A stretch of 64,000 nt of DNA from Rhynchopus sp. YZ270_cl-10 (GCA_964035575.1 OZ037855.1:1-64000), one strand, 5' to 3'. Counted from the first letter of the stretch, positions 1 to 10,230 are shown. The notes: generated by a model from the sequence alone, not told the origin. A program made the numbers and translations.

Positions 1-557
1 CCTCCTTTGAAGTCATGGGGACCACCAGGATCCAGCTGAAGGGCGGGTGCCCAGACAAACACCTGCAGCTGTACAGCGAGCTCTTCCTGAGGGTTCTTAT
101 GGACATCCTTGAGTACCAAGACGAGGTGGCCTGGAAGCGCCTTGCACTGTTCTTCACTGTGTTGCACCGGACACGGACAGAACGAGGGGGCAAGGACCAG
201 GAGCGACGTTTGACGAGCACTTGGGGGAAGGACTTGGAGGCTTGGAAGGCTGGCCAGTATGTCGCCCTGTGGGAGCAAACGGTAGAGGAGCGGAAGCCAA
301 GGCCCTCTGGGTGGTCGGACGAGGACACTGACGAAGGGAGACGGAAGCGCACCATCGCCAAAGCGAGAGCAGGACTCCCGAGCCAGGCCATGTCTTGCGC
401 TACCAGCGACGGCCTCGCCCCACAGACACCGGCGACGCTGGAAAAGCTTCAGACGAAGCACCCAGCCGCTGCCGACTCCAAGGCCCTGGAGCAGGCGGAT
501 TGGCCCCAGCCTCAGGAGGTCCCACCGGTGACAGTGGTGGAGGTGATGAAGGCCCTG
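1..557 (+). mobile_element. LINE fragment, inverted second copy of the 1233-8108 element
   Basis: The reading frame from Met at 15 encodes 181 residues matching the pre-RT region of the minus-strand LINE. Position i here pairs with 7031-i on the other strand, so the match spans 6474-7030. Comparing base by base I find three differences (131, 221 and 320), all silent third-position changes, about 99.5% identity. Homology stops abruptly after 557, just before the RT core, and the sequence becomes unrelated. The copy therefore lacks the RT, endonuclease and 3' end, and continues left beyond the window. Loss of the 3' part is unusual for LINEs, which usually lose the 5' part. A later rearrangement is a likely cause. 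Confidence 0.9.
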
Positions 558-1232
558 TCTTGGGGAGGGGAGGGGAGGAGAAGGAGGGGATTGAGTGAGC
601 CGTTTCCTCTGTAACACACAAACAAATAAAAAGGAAGTTCCATAATCTTTTTAGTAGTTTTCTTTTTGGTGAAAATTTTTGAGAACTTCTGTAAGTGTGA
701 CCTGACCCGACTGACTGACACCCAAAGGGGAAAACAACAATAACGCACAACAAAATCAACAACAACAATGGTGGGTCTCGTGCTTACCTGTGGTGGTTTT
801 GAAAAATGAAAAATTTAAATTGACCTTCACAAGGTAAAAATGAAAAACTAAAGGAGTGAAAAAAGGAACTCAAAGGACAAGAGTTCTGTACAAACTCTAC
901 TCTACTGCACAATCTATAAAAGTGGCCCAATGGCTCCTGATGCCACTGGCCTGGCTCTTAGACAGGTCTTACTCCGAGACTGCCCTCTACCCTCAGAGCC
1001 TCGTCCAAGGGGTAAGGGCCGTCGCTGGGGTAGACCCGTCCTAGCCAGCAGCCAACCAAAAATATTAACAAATAGGAAGGGGGGCGGAAAGGGGGGAAAG
1101 GGGGGGGCAAACCCCAAAGGATGAAAAGAACCAAAAACACAAAATAAAAAGGGTTAAAAATAAACATGGGGCAAACTGTCATTCTCTACACGCTTCTACA
1201 CACACACTCTCACCCTCTAACTCTCTAACTCT
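558..1232. other. Spacer between the two LINE copies
   Basis: I see no supported gene. The segment presumably holds the 3' flank, and perhaps 3' UTR, of the minus-strand LINE and the breakpoint of the plus-strand fragment. It contains a G-run cluster at about 1074-1107 (several tracts of four to eight G separated by AAA or C) that could fold as a G-quadruplex on the plus strand. A TATAAAAG box-like string lies at about 915-922, with no gene placed to use it. Confidence 0.6.
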
Positions 1233-1239
1233 CTAATTC
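1215..1239 (-). repeat. Short 8-bp tandem repeat at the LINE ORF end
   Basis: On the minus strand about three units of TTAGAGAG follow one another, and the TAG stop of the LINE ORF lies in the first unit. Some non-LTR elements end in short tandem repeats rather than poly(A), so this may be the element's 3' terminus. It could equally be a small chance microsatellite. Confidence 0.45.
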
Positions 1240-4200
1240 TTTTTATTCCCCTTTTTCCCCTTCCTTCCTCCGCTCTGTCTCCCCTTCTGTCCACCACCGC
1301 GACCATTGCGCCCTCTCTGCACCTCCTGGGGCGAGAGCACATGCTGCGTCGCTTGTGCCACTGCGTCGGTGAACACGTTCGACGTGTTGGACCTACCCTG
1401 AGCTGCATGGCGCTGGGGTCCTTTGGGAGCTGGGGAAGGAGCAGGTTGGGCGGAGGAGGTTGCATTGCCACGGCCTGCCGATGAGGAGGAGGAAGAAGTG
1501 GAGACTGCAGGTTGGGCGATGGAGGTTGTAGTGCCACGGCCTGCAGAGGTGGAGGAAGAAGAAGAAGAAGAAGAGGAGGCTTGAGGTTGTCGGCCTATTC
1601 CCTCTCGAGCCGCTCGTGCCTCATTCTCCCTCCTTGTACTCTCCGCTGCAAAGGCCTGCCCCCTACTGCTCCGGTTGTCCGTCAGGGCATGCAACGTCGA
1701 CTTTGCCTTGCACTTTTCCTGAACCGACCACTCATGCAAACCCACCACCTTCATCACCTCATACCACTGAGTGAAAGTAGCGGTAGAGAGGGGGAGTGAC
1801 AACAAGGGTCTGCCATCCTGTTTCTCTCCCTGACGGTAGTGGAACAGGGAGATCCACTTCGTCACAGAAGAAGGCACCGGCGACCCCATGGTGAGGCACG
1901 GGAAAAGACCCCCCCTCTCCGTCCGCTCCTCCTCCGTCCACATCCAAGCCTCGCTCTGCGCCCTCAGCAATTCCCTCACCCTCGCTTGCTTCTTCTGGTC
2001 AGGGATGCCTTCCACTGACAGAGAATGCGAGCGATCCGCCCCCTCCATCGCGGTGTCGAGGTCCTCCTCCTGCTCCTGCTCATCATCATCCATCTCCTCC
2101 ACCTTCACACGCACCTCGGTGTCTGCCGCCTCGGCCTGTCGCCCCACCTCCTCCTCCAGCTGATCCCGAGAAGGGGTTCCCCAGCTGACCCTGCCTTCCC
2201 GAACGACGATGACCGCGCTGGTCTTGCCCCAGGTGTCGCAGTATCCGGCCTCCCCTGCTATCTTCCTAACCGCCTGACGGGCGACCACCGACTCCGGGCA
2301 ATCACCGTCCCCCTCCCCGTTCCCACTCCACGGCTGCTGTGTCGCCCAGCAGTACAGGAACTCGCCCGGGCACGGAGAAGCACCTTGAGGACCAAAGAGA
2401 GCCATCCAGTCGCCGACACAGTCAGGTTCGAGTCCTTCAGGGTCGTCGCCCACCGCTCTCCGCACCGCATGGCAGGGGAGGAATAGCCGCCCTTCGCACA
2501 CCACCCCAAAGCACCGCCCGTATGCCACCATGCGTTCTGCCTCCAGCTGTCGGGAGAGGTTCACCGCCGTCAACAACAGAGTGGTCGCCTTCTGCTCCGA
2601 CTCATGCTTAGCTGCGATGGCGTAATGCCTCTCGCAGCGTTGCCTGTCATACTCCGCCCGGAGCGACTCTCCTGCTTCGGGGTGCCGATCGCAGTCTTCC
2701 AAGTACTGCGCATGCATCTTCTTCGCGTCCTCTGCGAGTTCCCGCTTGTGCCTGGCGGTCAGCTCCTCCACACGATGCCTGTCCGCCGCCTTCGCCTGGT
2801 CCAGACGCACATTCTGTTCCTCCAGGAAACGACTCAACTCCTGCTGGCGGTCGCCAAAAGTGCCCCGAAGCGCGGCCAAATCCGGTCCCCACGACCGACG
2901 ATGCTCCCGCCGTACCTCCAGGGCTTGCTGCCACGCGTCCGACGCACGCTGCAACGCTTCCTTCTTCTCCTGGTCCGCCTTTTGTTGTTGCTGCTTCTGC
3001 TGTTTCCGTTGCTTCTCGTGCTTCTGCTGCTTCTGTTCTGCCTGCTGCCCCTCTTCGCCCGCCATTGGCATGTCTACCTCCTCGACGTCCTCGCCCTCGG
3101 GAGCTGGCACTGCTGGAGAAGGAGCCCGTTTAGGTGGTGGGTCTCCGCTCCCCTCCGCAGAGGCAGCCTGAGCCGGAACATTCGAGTGCAAAAAAGACAG
3201 GGCACTGAAATATTCCGCCCTGCCAATTTGCGACAGAGGGCAGTGCTTGGACCCCTGAGCGCAGTGCAGACATGCCAAGCCACCACACGTGTGACAGCAG
3301 AAGTGTGCGTCCGACGCATCGAAGAGCTTGCTGCATTGTTCGCACTGCAGGAAAGTGTTCGACGCCTCCGCCTCCCTCGCTCCCACAAAAGCCATGGGGC
3401 GCTCTGACTGGCACTCCCCCTTACCACCTGTGGCCTCAAAAGACAGGATGTGCTGCTGCAGAGCCGGGTCCATGGTGAGGGGCTCGTAGTGTCCCGGGAT
3501 ACTGCCGGATCCATCTGCCGCATCCTGGTCACCCGAGTGGAGGAGAAGGACCACTGCCTTAGGCCGTTTTCTTGGCACCATCAGAGAAGGGCGGGCGAAC
3601 TCGTTGAGGATGACCACAGATACCTCAAGAGCCTCCCCTGCCCCCGCCACTGCAATGGCATCCGCCCACGTACGCTCGTCTCCTCTGTCCCCACTCGTCA
3701 TCAGCCGCTGCCAGACCCCAAAATTAGGGACAGCCGCACTCGACAGATCAGCGCGGCCCTGGACCTTCTTCACTGCCGCCTGGCGCAGACCCTCCACCGT
3801 CAAATCCGTGCGCCCGGTGGCGAAGAGCAAAGCCTCAAAAGCACAGTCCCCCGCCACAAACGACCAAGTCACCTTCGAGGCTCCCAGCTTGGCCGCCTGC
3901 TCCGTCGCCCGAGGCCTCTGCGCTGCCGGGCACTCACGCAAAAACTCCCACTCACGCACCACATCGAGACCAGGCCCTTCCGGAATCACGGTGGCCGAAT
4001 CGAACCTCCCGGTCCGCTTCCTCGGTGGCTCCACGTGGTCCGGCTTCACGTCCCTCTTGCGCTTCCCCTGCTGCTCCTCCGTTCGGTCTGCAGGACGACT
4101 CATATCGTCGTCAGGGTTCGCATCGTCACAGAGAGGTTCCACGGCCCCTGCACTGCGGCGTCCAAACCGGTCCATGTCCTCTGCAGACGGTGCCACATCT

Positions 4201-7200
4201 ACCTCCACACACGGCTCCCGCTTCAGGGTGGCAATCCCTACACACATAGCACCCCGCTCCAGAAAGGAAGATGCGACCTTTTTCTGGTACGCCACCGCAA
4301 TGCTCTCCCGGATGCGCAACTCTGCCGACCCTGTCAGGTGCGACGTCTGTCCCGTCGTCAGGCCTCCAAGCTGCGCAATCAAGAGGTTCGCCTCGTCGCC
4401 TGCACCCCCGAAGGCTTCAAACACAATAGGGGAGAACTTGGTATTGATCTTGTTCAAATCCCGCTCGTGCTTCTCCCGTTTGACCTGGCCCTGGTTCTTC
4501 GCCGACCAGCCCACAAACTTCGAGGCCCCTGTTCTGTAGGAAGGCAAGGTGGGGCACACGTGGGTGATGTCCAAACAACGAGGTCCATTTTCCGCCACTC
4601 CTACTGGGAGGTAGACGTCGCCTGGCCGCTTCTTCGACTCCAACTCCACTCGCACGGTCTCCTCCAAAGCAGGGTCCAAGCCCGCCCCTTGAGCAGCTCG
4701 GTACACCGAATCCCGCAAGGCGTTGTGGCGGGCGACGCGGTGTTTGGAGTAGGGGCAGCCAAAGGTGTGGTCGCCAAAGGAGTCCATGACAACCCTTTTC
4801 TGCCCCCCCTGACATGCCGAGCAAGTCGTTCCCTCCGCATGGATGGCCACCCCTAGTCGGAAACGGGTCACAACCGCAAAATCCGCTGAAGACATCTGGT
4901 TCCTTGCTGAGGGTGTCGCCGTGAGGTACGTCCCGGAAAGCGGCAGGAGAAGGGACTTCATCCGTGCTCGGTCTCGCATGCAGAGCTGTTGCATCAACTT
5001 GTCTGCCTGGGCGTCAATCACCGCAGATGACAGACTCTGCTGCTCCAGGATCTTCTTCGGCTGGGCCCTGTCCACGTGAAACGCCACCGGTACCCTGGAG
5101 TTGTACTCCTCAGCCGCGCTGTTCCATCTCTCCTCATCCCAGGTGAAGGCCGGGTCCAAGGCCTGCGACAGTTGCAGGTTCCCTGACTGAGAGGCGAGGG
5201 ACGCAGCTGTCCGATGGTCCACGGTGCGACGGATACCCAGCCCCCCAAGCGCCACAGGAAGCGCCGCCTGCGCCCTTGCCAACTCCGGCAGCGCCCCATC
5301 CGGGTCATGCAGAAGCGCAGCCAGGCACCTGTCGATCAGGTCGTCAAAGGCCGTCAGGTACTCCGCGCACTGTGGGATCCCCCGCATGTAGAACACCATG
5401 CGGCAGTAGCCTTCGCAGTATCTCAGTACGTAGAAGGCTGCCTGGGAGTCCCCGAGGTCCACAAGGGCTTCCAGGTTGCGGCGGGAATCGTCCACCTTCT
5501 GGGCCATGTACTCCTCGCAGAAAGCCGCAGACCCAATGGGGATGCCCAAGAAGTCGAACCCATCCACATCCAACAGCCGGAACCCGCCTTCACCCATGGC
5601 GTCCTGTCCACCCTCGTTCAACGTGAACCCCACGGCCTCGAGATCCTCCTTGGAGACGCCACCAGTGGAGATGAGCTCACACTTGTTCGCGTTCACCTCC
5701 AACCCCAGTTCGGAGCTACGAGTGCACAGAACCTGGTACGCCTCAAAAACCGCCTTAGGGGACCCCCGCAGAGAGCCGTCATCGAGGTACCACAAAGTCC
5801 CATCCAGGCCTGGGTGCCCCTTCAGCTCTAGCGCCATCTGGTGGATGGTCAGGGAGAAGAGAAGCGGGCCCAAGGGATCTCCTTGTTGAGCTCCGCGCTG
5901 TGACCTTATGGTATCTCCACCATAAAACAGGCTGGAGGGCTCCAGGTAACACCATCGCACCCATGGGGCCAGCTCGGGGAGGTTGGCGTCGACCGCTCTT
6001 AGCATCGACAGGCGGTCTACGCAGTTGAACGCGTTACGGTAGTCAATTTTCAAAATGACTTTACCTTTTCCGCGGTTGCGCACGGCGTACTGCGAGATAA
6101 CATCAGTCGCCACTGCCGCCCCCCTTGCCGTTGCCACCCCCACCTGGTTCCCTCGAAGAAGAAGCGTCCTAGCAGGCACCCGCACTCGCGCCGACAGAAT
6201 CTTTCCCACCAGTCTGCGGAGAGTGTCCCCAACCGCAATCGGACGCACGTCCTCCTCCAGGCCCGGCCCCTTTGCAGGCTTCCGGAGAGCCACCAAGTTA
6301 GCGCCGGCGAAGAACTCAGCCACCTCCACTGGAGCATTTCCTCGTGCCAAAGACGTCAACACTGCGGCCAGCGCTGCCAAAGTGCCCTTAGCCCGCCTCT
6401 GTAGGCAAAGTGTACGAAGGTGCGCGCCCGTCACGTTCGAGGGACCCGCCGCCGATGACTTCGGCATGCTCCGCAGGGCCTTCATCACCTCCACCACTGT
6501 CACCGGTGGGACCTCCTGAGGCTGGGGCCAATCCGCCTGCTCCAGGGCCTTGGAGTCGGCAGCGGCTGGGTGCTTCGTCTGAAGCTTTTCCAGCGTCGCC
6601 GGTGTCTGTGGGGCGAGGCCGTCGCTGGTAGCGCAAGACATGGCCTGGCTCGGGAGTCCTGCTCTCGCTTTGGCGATGGTGCGCTTCCGTCTCCCTTCGT
6701 CAGTGTCCTCATCCGACCACCCAGAGGGCCTTGGCTTCCGCTCCTCTACCGTTTGCTCCCACAGGGCGACATACTGGCCAGCCTTCCAAGCCTCCAAGTC
6801 CTTCCCCCAGGTGCTCGTCAAACGTCGCTCCTGGTCCTTGCCCCCTCGTTCTGTCCGTGTCCGGTGCAACACAGTGAAGAACAGTGCAAGGCGCTTCCAT
6901 GCCACCTCGTCTTGGTACTCAAGGATGTCCATAAGAACCCTCAGGAAGAGCTCGCTGTACAGCTGCAGGTGTTTGTCTGGGCACCCGCCCTTCAGCTGGA
7001 TCCTGGTGGTCCCCATGACTTCAAAGGAGGGGAGGTCATCCTGATCTGTCAGCATTCCTCGACTGGAGGGAGACGGAGCGGTGAAGCCTTCTTCGCCAAA
7101 GTGCACCGTACAGGTGTTGCAGACCTCCTTGCTCTGCGGCAATAGCATGTCGCACTGATCGTTCGCACAGCGCGACATGCCCAAGTGGCCCAACAGCTCG

Positions 7201-8108
7201 TCGGGGATGTACGCTCCATCCGCCTGGTGGCGACGCATATGCTGCAGCAAGCCCTTACGAGACAGGCCCCCGACCGCATCACTCGAAGACAAAATTCCCG
7301 CTCTGCATCCATCAAAGGGGCAGAACACCCGATCCGCATTGATGTGCCCCAGCTTGGTAGCCAGGGGGGCGGTGGTGGTGGTGTTGGTGGGGATGATGCC
7401 ATCCAAATGCGCTGTGTCCAGCACTGCCTGCCGAGCCTCCTTCCTCATCTTCTCTGCCATCCCCTCCTTGGTCTTCCCCACCTCCGGGACAAGCTCCACT
7501 GCCTCAAAGTGAGAGTCACAGAGAGCGATGACGACCGTGGGAAGTTTCGCTTGGAAGCTCTCCGCGTACGACTTGGCGACTCTTTTGCTACCAGGGGTGA
7601 TGCGCACGAGGGGGTTCTCTTCCGACGCCTGCACCACCACGATGTTGATGCGGGATGCTGTCGCGGTGAGCTGAAGCCCCAAGTGGTTGAGGTGGGCCTC
7701 GCCGGTCACACCATTGGCAAACTCCGTCATGGCCTCCTGCGACCCCAGCACCTGCACCAGGCGGTTCGACACCTCCACTGCTGTGTCATACAGCTGCTTG
7801 CGCATTGCCCTCACGTCCGGCTGCGTGTCGTGGTCCCAGAGGTGTAGTGCCACATAACCACAATCATTTGTGGACACGTTGGGGATGCGTTTAGCTCCAA
7901 ACTTCGCCAGAGTCGCGTCCACAGACACCGCTTGCTCTGTATACGCAGGAGCGTTCACGTTTGCGCACCCACCGGTCAACGCAAACGGGGACAAGCTGAT
8001 CGGGTGCTCCGGATCCGCAGGGGCAGGGCGCAGGTCCCAGGGCGTCACCGCTCGCCACAACAGCGACAGCAAGACCAGTAGGGACACCACCAGCATGCCA
8101 AATGCCAT
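1233..8108 (-). CDS. LINE polyprotein: OTU-like, zinc fingers, reverse transcriptase, RLE, second OTU-like, coiled coil
   Basis: Starting at the Met at 8108 (one of several possible starts) the product is 2,291 residues. Order: hydrophobic stretch (about 5-20); OTU-like protease domain with NDC at Cys83 and a DSHFE histidine at His200; C2H2 and C4-type zinc fingers (about 260-340); reverse transcriptase with the motif A aspartate in KIDYRNAF (Asp689), a QQGDPLGP block and YLDD at 774-777; a CxxC/H/C knuckle followed by a PD-(D/E)XK-like endonuclease (KRPGDV Asp1164, LDIT Asp1180); a second OTU-like domain (GDCAFE Cys1422, GHYEPL His1540); a Cys/His cluster (about 1585-1640); a long Gln/Lys/Glu coiled coil (about 1690-1860); and a Ser- and RGG-rich tail. 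YLDD and the RPGD...D pair support an RLE-bearing LINE. OTU-like proteases are known in some algal LINEs such as Dualen/RandI. The OTU assignments rest on the Cys and His blocks only. Confidence 0.85.
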   Translation of the reverse strand: MAFGMLVVSLLVLLSLLWRAVTPWDLRPAPADPEHPISLSPFALTGGCANVNAPAYTEQAVSVDATLAKFGAKRIPNVSTNDCGYVALHLWDHDTQPDVRAMRKQLYDTAVEVSNRLVQVLGSQEAMTEFANGVTGEAHLNHLGLQLTATASRINIVVVQASEENPLVRITPGSKRVAKSYAESFQAKLPTVVIALCDSHFEAVELVPEVGKTKEGMAEKMRKEARQAVLDTAHLDGIIPTNTTTTAPLATKLGHINADRVFCPFDGCRAGILSSSDAVGGLSRKGLLQHMRRHQADGAYIPDELLGHLGMSRCANDQCDMLLPQSKEVCNTCTVHFGEEGFTAPSPSSRGMLTDQDDLPSFEVMGTTRIQLKGGCPDKHLQLYSELFLRVLMDILEYQDEVAWKRLALFFTVLHRTRTERGGKDQERRLTSTWGKDLEAWKAGQYVALWEQTVEERKPRPSGWSDEDTDEGRRKRTIAKARAGLPSQAMSCATSDGLAPQTPATLEKLQTKHPAAADSKALEQADWPQPQEVPPVTVVEVMKALRSMPKSSAAGPSNVTGAHLRTLCLQRRAKGTLAALAAVLTSLARGNAPVEVAEFFAGANLVALRKPAKGPGLEEDVRPIAVGDTLRRLVGKILSARVRVPARTLLLRGNQVGVATARGAAVATDVISQYAVRNRGKGKVILKIDYRNAFNCVDRLSMLRAVDANLPELAPWVRWCYLEPSSLFYGGDTIRSQRGAQQGDPLGPLLFSLTIHQMALELKGHPGLDGTLWYLDDGSLRGSPKAVFEAYQVLCTRSSELGLEVNANKCELISTGGVSKEDLEAVGFTLNEGGQDAMGEGGFRLLDVDGFDFLGIPIGSAAFCEEYMAQKVDDSRRNLEALVDLGDSQAAFYVLRYCEGYCRMVFYMRGIPQCAEYLTAFDDLIDRCLAALLHDPDGALPELARAQAALPVALGGLGIRRTVDHRTAASLASQSGNLQLSQALDPAFTWDEERWNSAAEEYNSRVPVAFHVDRAQPKKILEQQSLSSAVIDAQADKLMQQLCMRDRARMKSLLLPLSGTYLTATPSARNQMSSADFAVVTRFRLGVAIHAEGTTCSACQGGQKRVVMDSFGDHTFGCPYSKHRVARHNALRDSVYRAAQGAGLDPALEETVRVELESKKRPGDVYLPVGVAENGPRCLDITHVCPTLPSYRTGASKFVGWSAKNQGQVKREKHERDLNKINTKFSPIVFEAFGGAGDEANLLIAQLGGLTTGQTSHLTGSAELRIRESIAVAYQKKVASSFLERGAMCVGIATLKREPCVEVDVAPSAEDMDRFGRRSAGAVEPLCDDANPDDDMSRPADRTEEQQGKRKRDVKPDHVEPPRKRTGRFDSATVIPEGPGLDVVREWEFLRECPAAQRPRATEQAAKLGASKVTWSFVAGDCAFEALLFATGRTDLTVEGLRQAAVKKVQGRADLSSAAVPNFGVWQRLMTSGDRGDERTWADAIAVAGAGEALEVSVVILNEFARPSLMVPRKRPKAVVLLLHSGDQDAADGSGSIPGHYEPLTMDPALQQHILSFEATGGKGECQSERPMAFVGAREAEASNTFLQCEQCSKLFDASDAHFCCHTCGGLACLHCAQGSKHCPLSQIGRAEYFSALSFLHSNVPAQAASAEGSGDPPPKRAPSPAVPAPEGEDVEEVDMPMAGEEGQQAEQKQQKHEKQRKQQKQQQQKADQEKKEALQRASDAWQQALEVRREHRRSWGPDLAALRGTFGDRQQELSRFLEEQNVRLDQAKAADRHRVEELTARHKRELAEDAKKMHAQYLEDCDRHPEAGESLRAEYDRQRCERHYAIAAKHESEQKATTLLLTAVNLSRQLEAERMVAYGRCFGVVCEGRLFLPCHAVRRAVGDDPEGLEPDCVGDWMALFGPQGASPCPGEFLYCWATQQPWSGNGEGDGDCPESVVARQAVRKIAGEAGYCDTWGKTSAVIVVREGRVSWGTPSRDQLEEEVGRQAEAADTEVRVKVEEMDDDEQEQEEDLDTAMEGADRSHSLSVEGIPDQKKQARVRELLRAQSEAWMWTEEERTERGGLFPCLTMGSPVPSSVTKWISLFHYRQGEKQDGRPLLSLPLSTATFTQWYEVMKVVGLHEWSVQEKCKAKSTLHALTDNRSSRGQAFAAESTRRENEARAAREGIGRQPQASSSSSSSSSTSAGRGTTTSIAQPAVSTSSSSSSAGRGNATSSAQPAPSPAPKGPQRHAAQGRSNTSNVFTDAVAQATQHVLSPQEVQRGRNGRGGGQKGRQSGGRKGKKGNKKN

Positions 8109-8974
8109 CCCGATCCTACGAGTCCACCTGCGTGCTGCCACACGGCGCACCTCCAAGAGAAGAACCCAGCCAAGTGGGCGCGCGACGCCGACCAGTGCCA
8201 CAAAACCCGCCAAACAACCACCTGCGGACCATGCAACCCACACCCACTCGGCTGCACACACCGACAACTGACCCACCCCCATCACACTGGCCCTCACCAA
8301 GCTGGCAGCCACTCGGATCCCTCCGGTCCATCGGCGCACTCGCTCGCTCGCCCCTTCCAGCCACCGCCATCCTCTCCGAACGCGGCACAGTCCCCGCAGC
8401 ACACCCACCCCCAGCACCTCCGCGTCCCGAAAAAGCGCGCAACCCAAAACATGTGGCACTGACCTCCCAAGCTCAGACCCCACAAAAACCAGAACCCAGA
8501 TGGCCACACACTGCAAAGCACCTCTCAACGCATCGGCGACCCTGATCCTGCGGAAAACTGGGTGCGCTGCCGGAGAGGGCGGACGATTGCAGGGCGCCTT
8601 GCGCCGACGGAGCCTGCCCGCCTGTGACTTGGTCCAGTTCAAGGACCGGTGTCCTCGTCGCGTCCTCCTGGTCCTCCTGCCCACTAGCCACAAAATGAGA
8701 TGACTGAGGGTAGGGGCGCGTCTGTCCTTCCACAGATCCAGGACCGCGAACGACACAAACACTCCCCACTCAGGTGCCTCGACTACCCAGCAGGGGTCAG
8801 GTTGACGCAAGGAGGTGAAGACCTCCCAGAGGTTGCACCACCAGTCGAACCAAAACTCTATCTGTACACACCCCTTTTGCCACACCCGCATCATCACACA
8901 GCCACTCTGTCCTTCTCGCCCCTCAAGGCTGACCCCGAACACCAGCATACCTCGCTCACCACCCCCTAAGTTGT
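8109..8974 (-). other. GC-rich open segment upstream of the LINE ORF
   Basis: This unique GC-rich stretch is open in the LINE frame, so it may be the true N-terminus or a 5' UTR of the element. The translation shows no recognisable domain and several Trp/Leu-rich stretches. Plus-strand frames are also partly open here, so openness alone is weak evidence. No separate gene is supported. Confidence 0.4.
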
Positions 8975-10230
8975 TGTTGCTGCGTCTGCTGTTGATGTTG
9001 GTGCTGCTGTTGGACCTGCTGTTGGAACTGCTGCTGCAGAAGTCTATGGAACTGCAGTTGAAACTGCTGTTGTGCCTGCTGTTGGAACTGCTGCTGGAAC
9101 TGCTTTTGGAGACGCTGTTGGACCTGCTGTTGGAACCGCTGCTGCAGAAGTCTTTGGAACTGCTGTTAAAACTGCTGTTAAGCCTGCTGTTGGAACTGCT
9201 GTTGGACCTGCCGTTAGAGCTGCTGCCGCAGAAGTCCTTGGAACTGCTGATGAAACTGCTGTTGTGCCTGCTGTTGTGCCTGTTGCTGGAACTGCTTTTG
9301 GAAACGCTGTTGGAACTGCTGCTGCAGAAGCCATTGGAACTGCTGTTTAAACTGCTGTTGTGCCTGCTGTTGGAACTGCTGCTGGAACGGCTGTTGGAAA
9401 CGCTGCTGCAGAAGTCTTTGGAACTGCTGTTGAAACTGCTGCTAAGCCTGCTGTTGGACCTGCTGTTGGAGCTGCTGCTGCCGAAGTCTTTGGAACTGCA
9501 GTTGAAACTGCTGTTGTGCCTGCTGTTGGAACTGCTGCTGGAACTGCTTTTGGAGACGCTGTTGGACCTGCTGTTGGAACCGCTGCTGCAGAAGTCTTTG
9601 GAACTGCTGTTAAAACTGCTGTTAAGCCTGCTGTTGGAACTGCTGTTGGACCTGCCGTTAGAGCTGCTGCCGCAGAAGTCCTTGGAACTGCTGATGAAAC
9701 TGCTGTTGTGCCTGTTGCTGGAACTGCTTTTGGAAACGCTGTTGGAACTGCTGCTGCAGAAGCCATTGGAACTGCTGTTTAAACTGCTGTTGTGCCTGCT
9801 GTTGGAACTGCTGCTGGAACTGCTTTTGGAAACGCTGTTGGAACTGCTGCTGGAACTGCTGTTGGAGACGCTGCTGGACCCGCCGTTGGAGCTGCTGCCG
9901 CAGAAGCCATTGGAACTGCTGTTGAAACTGCTGTTGTGCCTGCTGTTGGACCTGCTGTTGGAGCTGCTGCTGCAGAAGTCTTTGGAACTGCAGTTGAAAC
10001 TGCTGTTGTGCCTGCTGTTGGAACTGCTGCTGGAACTGCTTTTGGAAACGCTCTTGCTGCTGCAGAAGCCGTTGGAACTGCTGTTTAAACTGCTGTTGTG
10101 CCTGCTGTTGGACCTGCTGTTGGAACCGCTGCTGCTGAAGCCTTTGGAACTGCTGGTGAAAAAGCTGTAGAGCCTGCTGTTGGAACTGCTGCAGTAAAGG
10201 CCTTTGGAACTGCTGCTGCTGCACACCAGG
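8975..10230. repeat. 15-bp-based minisatellite with a 444-bp higher-order period
   Basis: The plus strand consists of variants of a 15-bp unit close to TTGGAACTGCTGCTG. Blocks recur at a larger scale: the segment starting at 9121 recurs at 9565, an offset of 444 bp, and matching blocks run from about 9040 to 9384 and from about 9490 to 9814, with one 15-bp deletion. All three minus-strand frames avoid stops over long stretches, reading as Gln-rich, Ser/Asn-rich or Ala/Thr/Val-rich protein. A plus-strand frame reads as Leu-rich. This is repeat sequence, with no clear sign of which frame, if any, is used. Confidence 0.9.

Larger units (their letters stand above)
1200..8770 (-). mobile_element. 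Non-LTR retrotransposon (LINE) with restriction-like endonuclease and OTU-like domains
   Basis: The element reads right to left. Its left (3') end is placed near 1200, where a short 8-bp tandem repeat overlaps the stop codon. Its right (5') end is uncertain: the coding frame is certain to about 8000, and the same frame stays open further right into low-complexity repeats. No poly(A) tail or target-site duplication could be identified, so both outer limits are approximate. The ORF has no internal stop. With the silent-only differences from the fragment at 1-557, this suggests a young family that has been under selection recently. Confidence 0.8.

Noticed and set aside
914-922. TATAAAAG promoter on the plus strand
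   Set aside because: No plus-strand gene follows; the string lies in the LINE 3' flank.
1-8108. Twin priming as an explanation for the inverted LINE fragment
   Set aside because: Twin priming inverts the 5' segment of one insertion and places it at the 5' end. Here the inverted piece lies beyond the 3' end and duplicates sequence still present in the main copy.
8815-10170. Plus-strand 451-codon Leu-rich open frame
   Set aside because: Shadow of the 15-bp repeat; a run of LLELL has no hydropathy pattern of a real membrane protein and several other frames are equally open.
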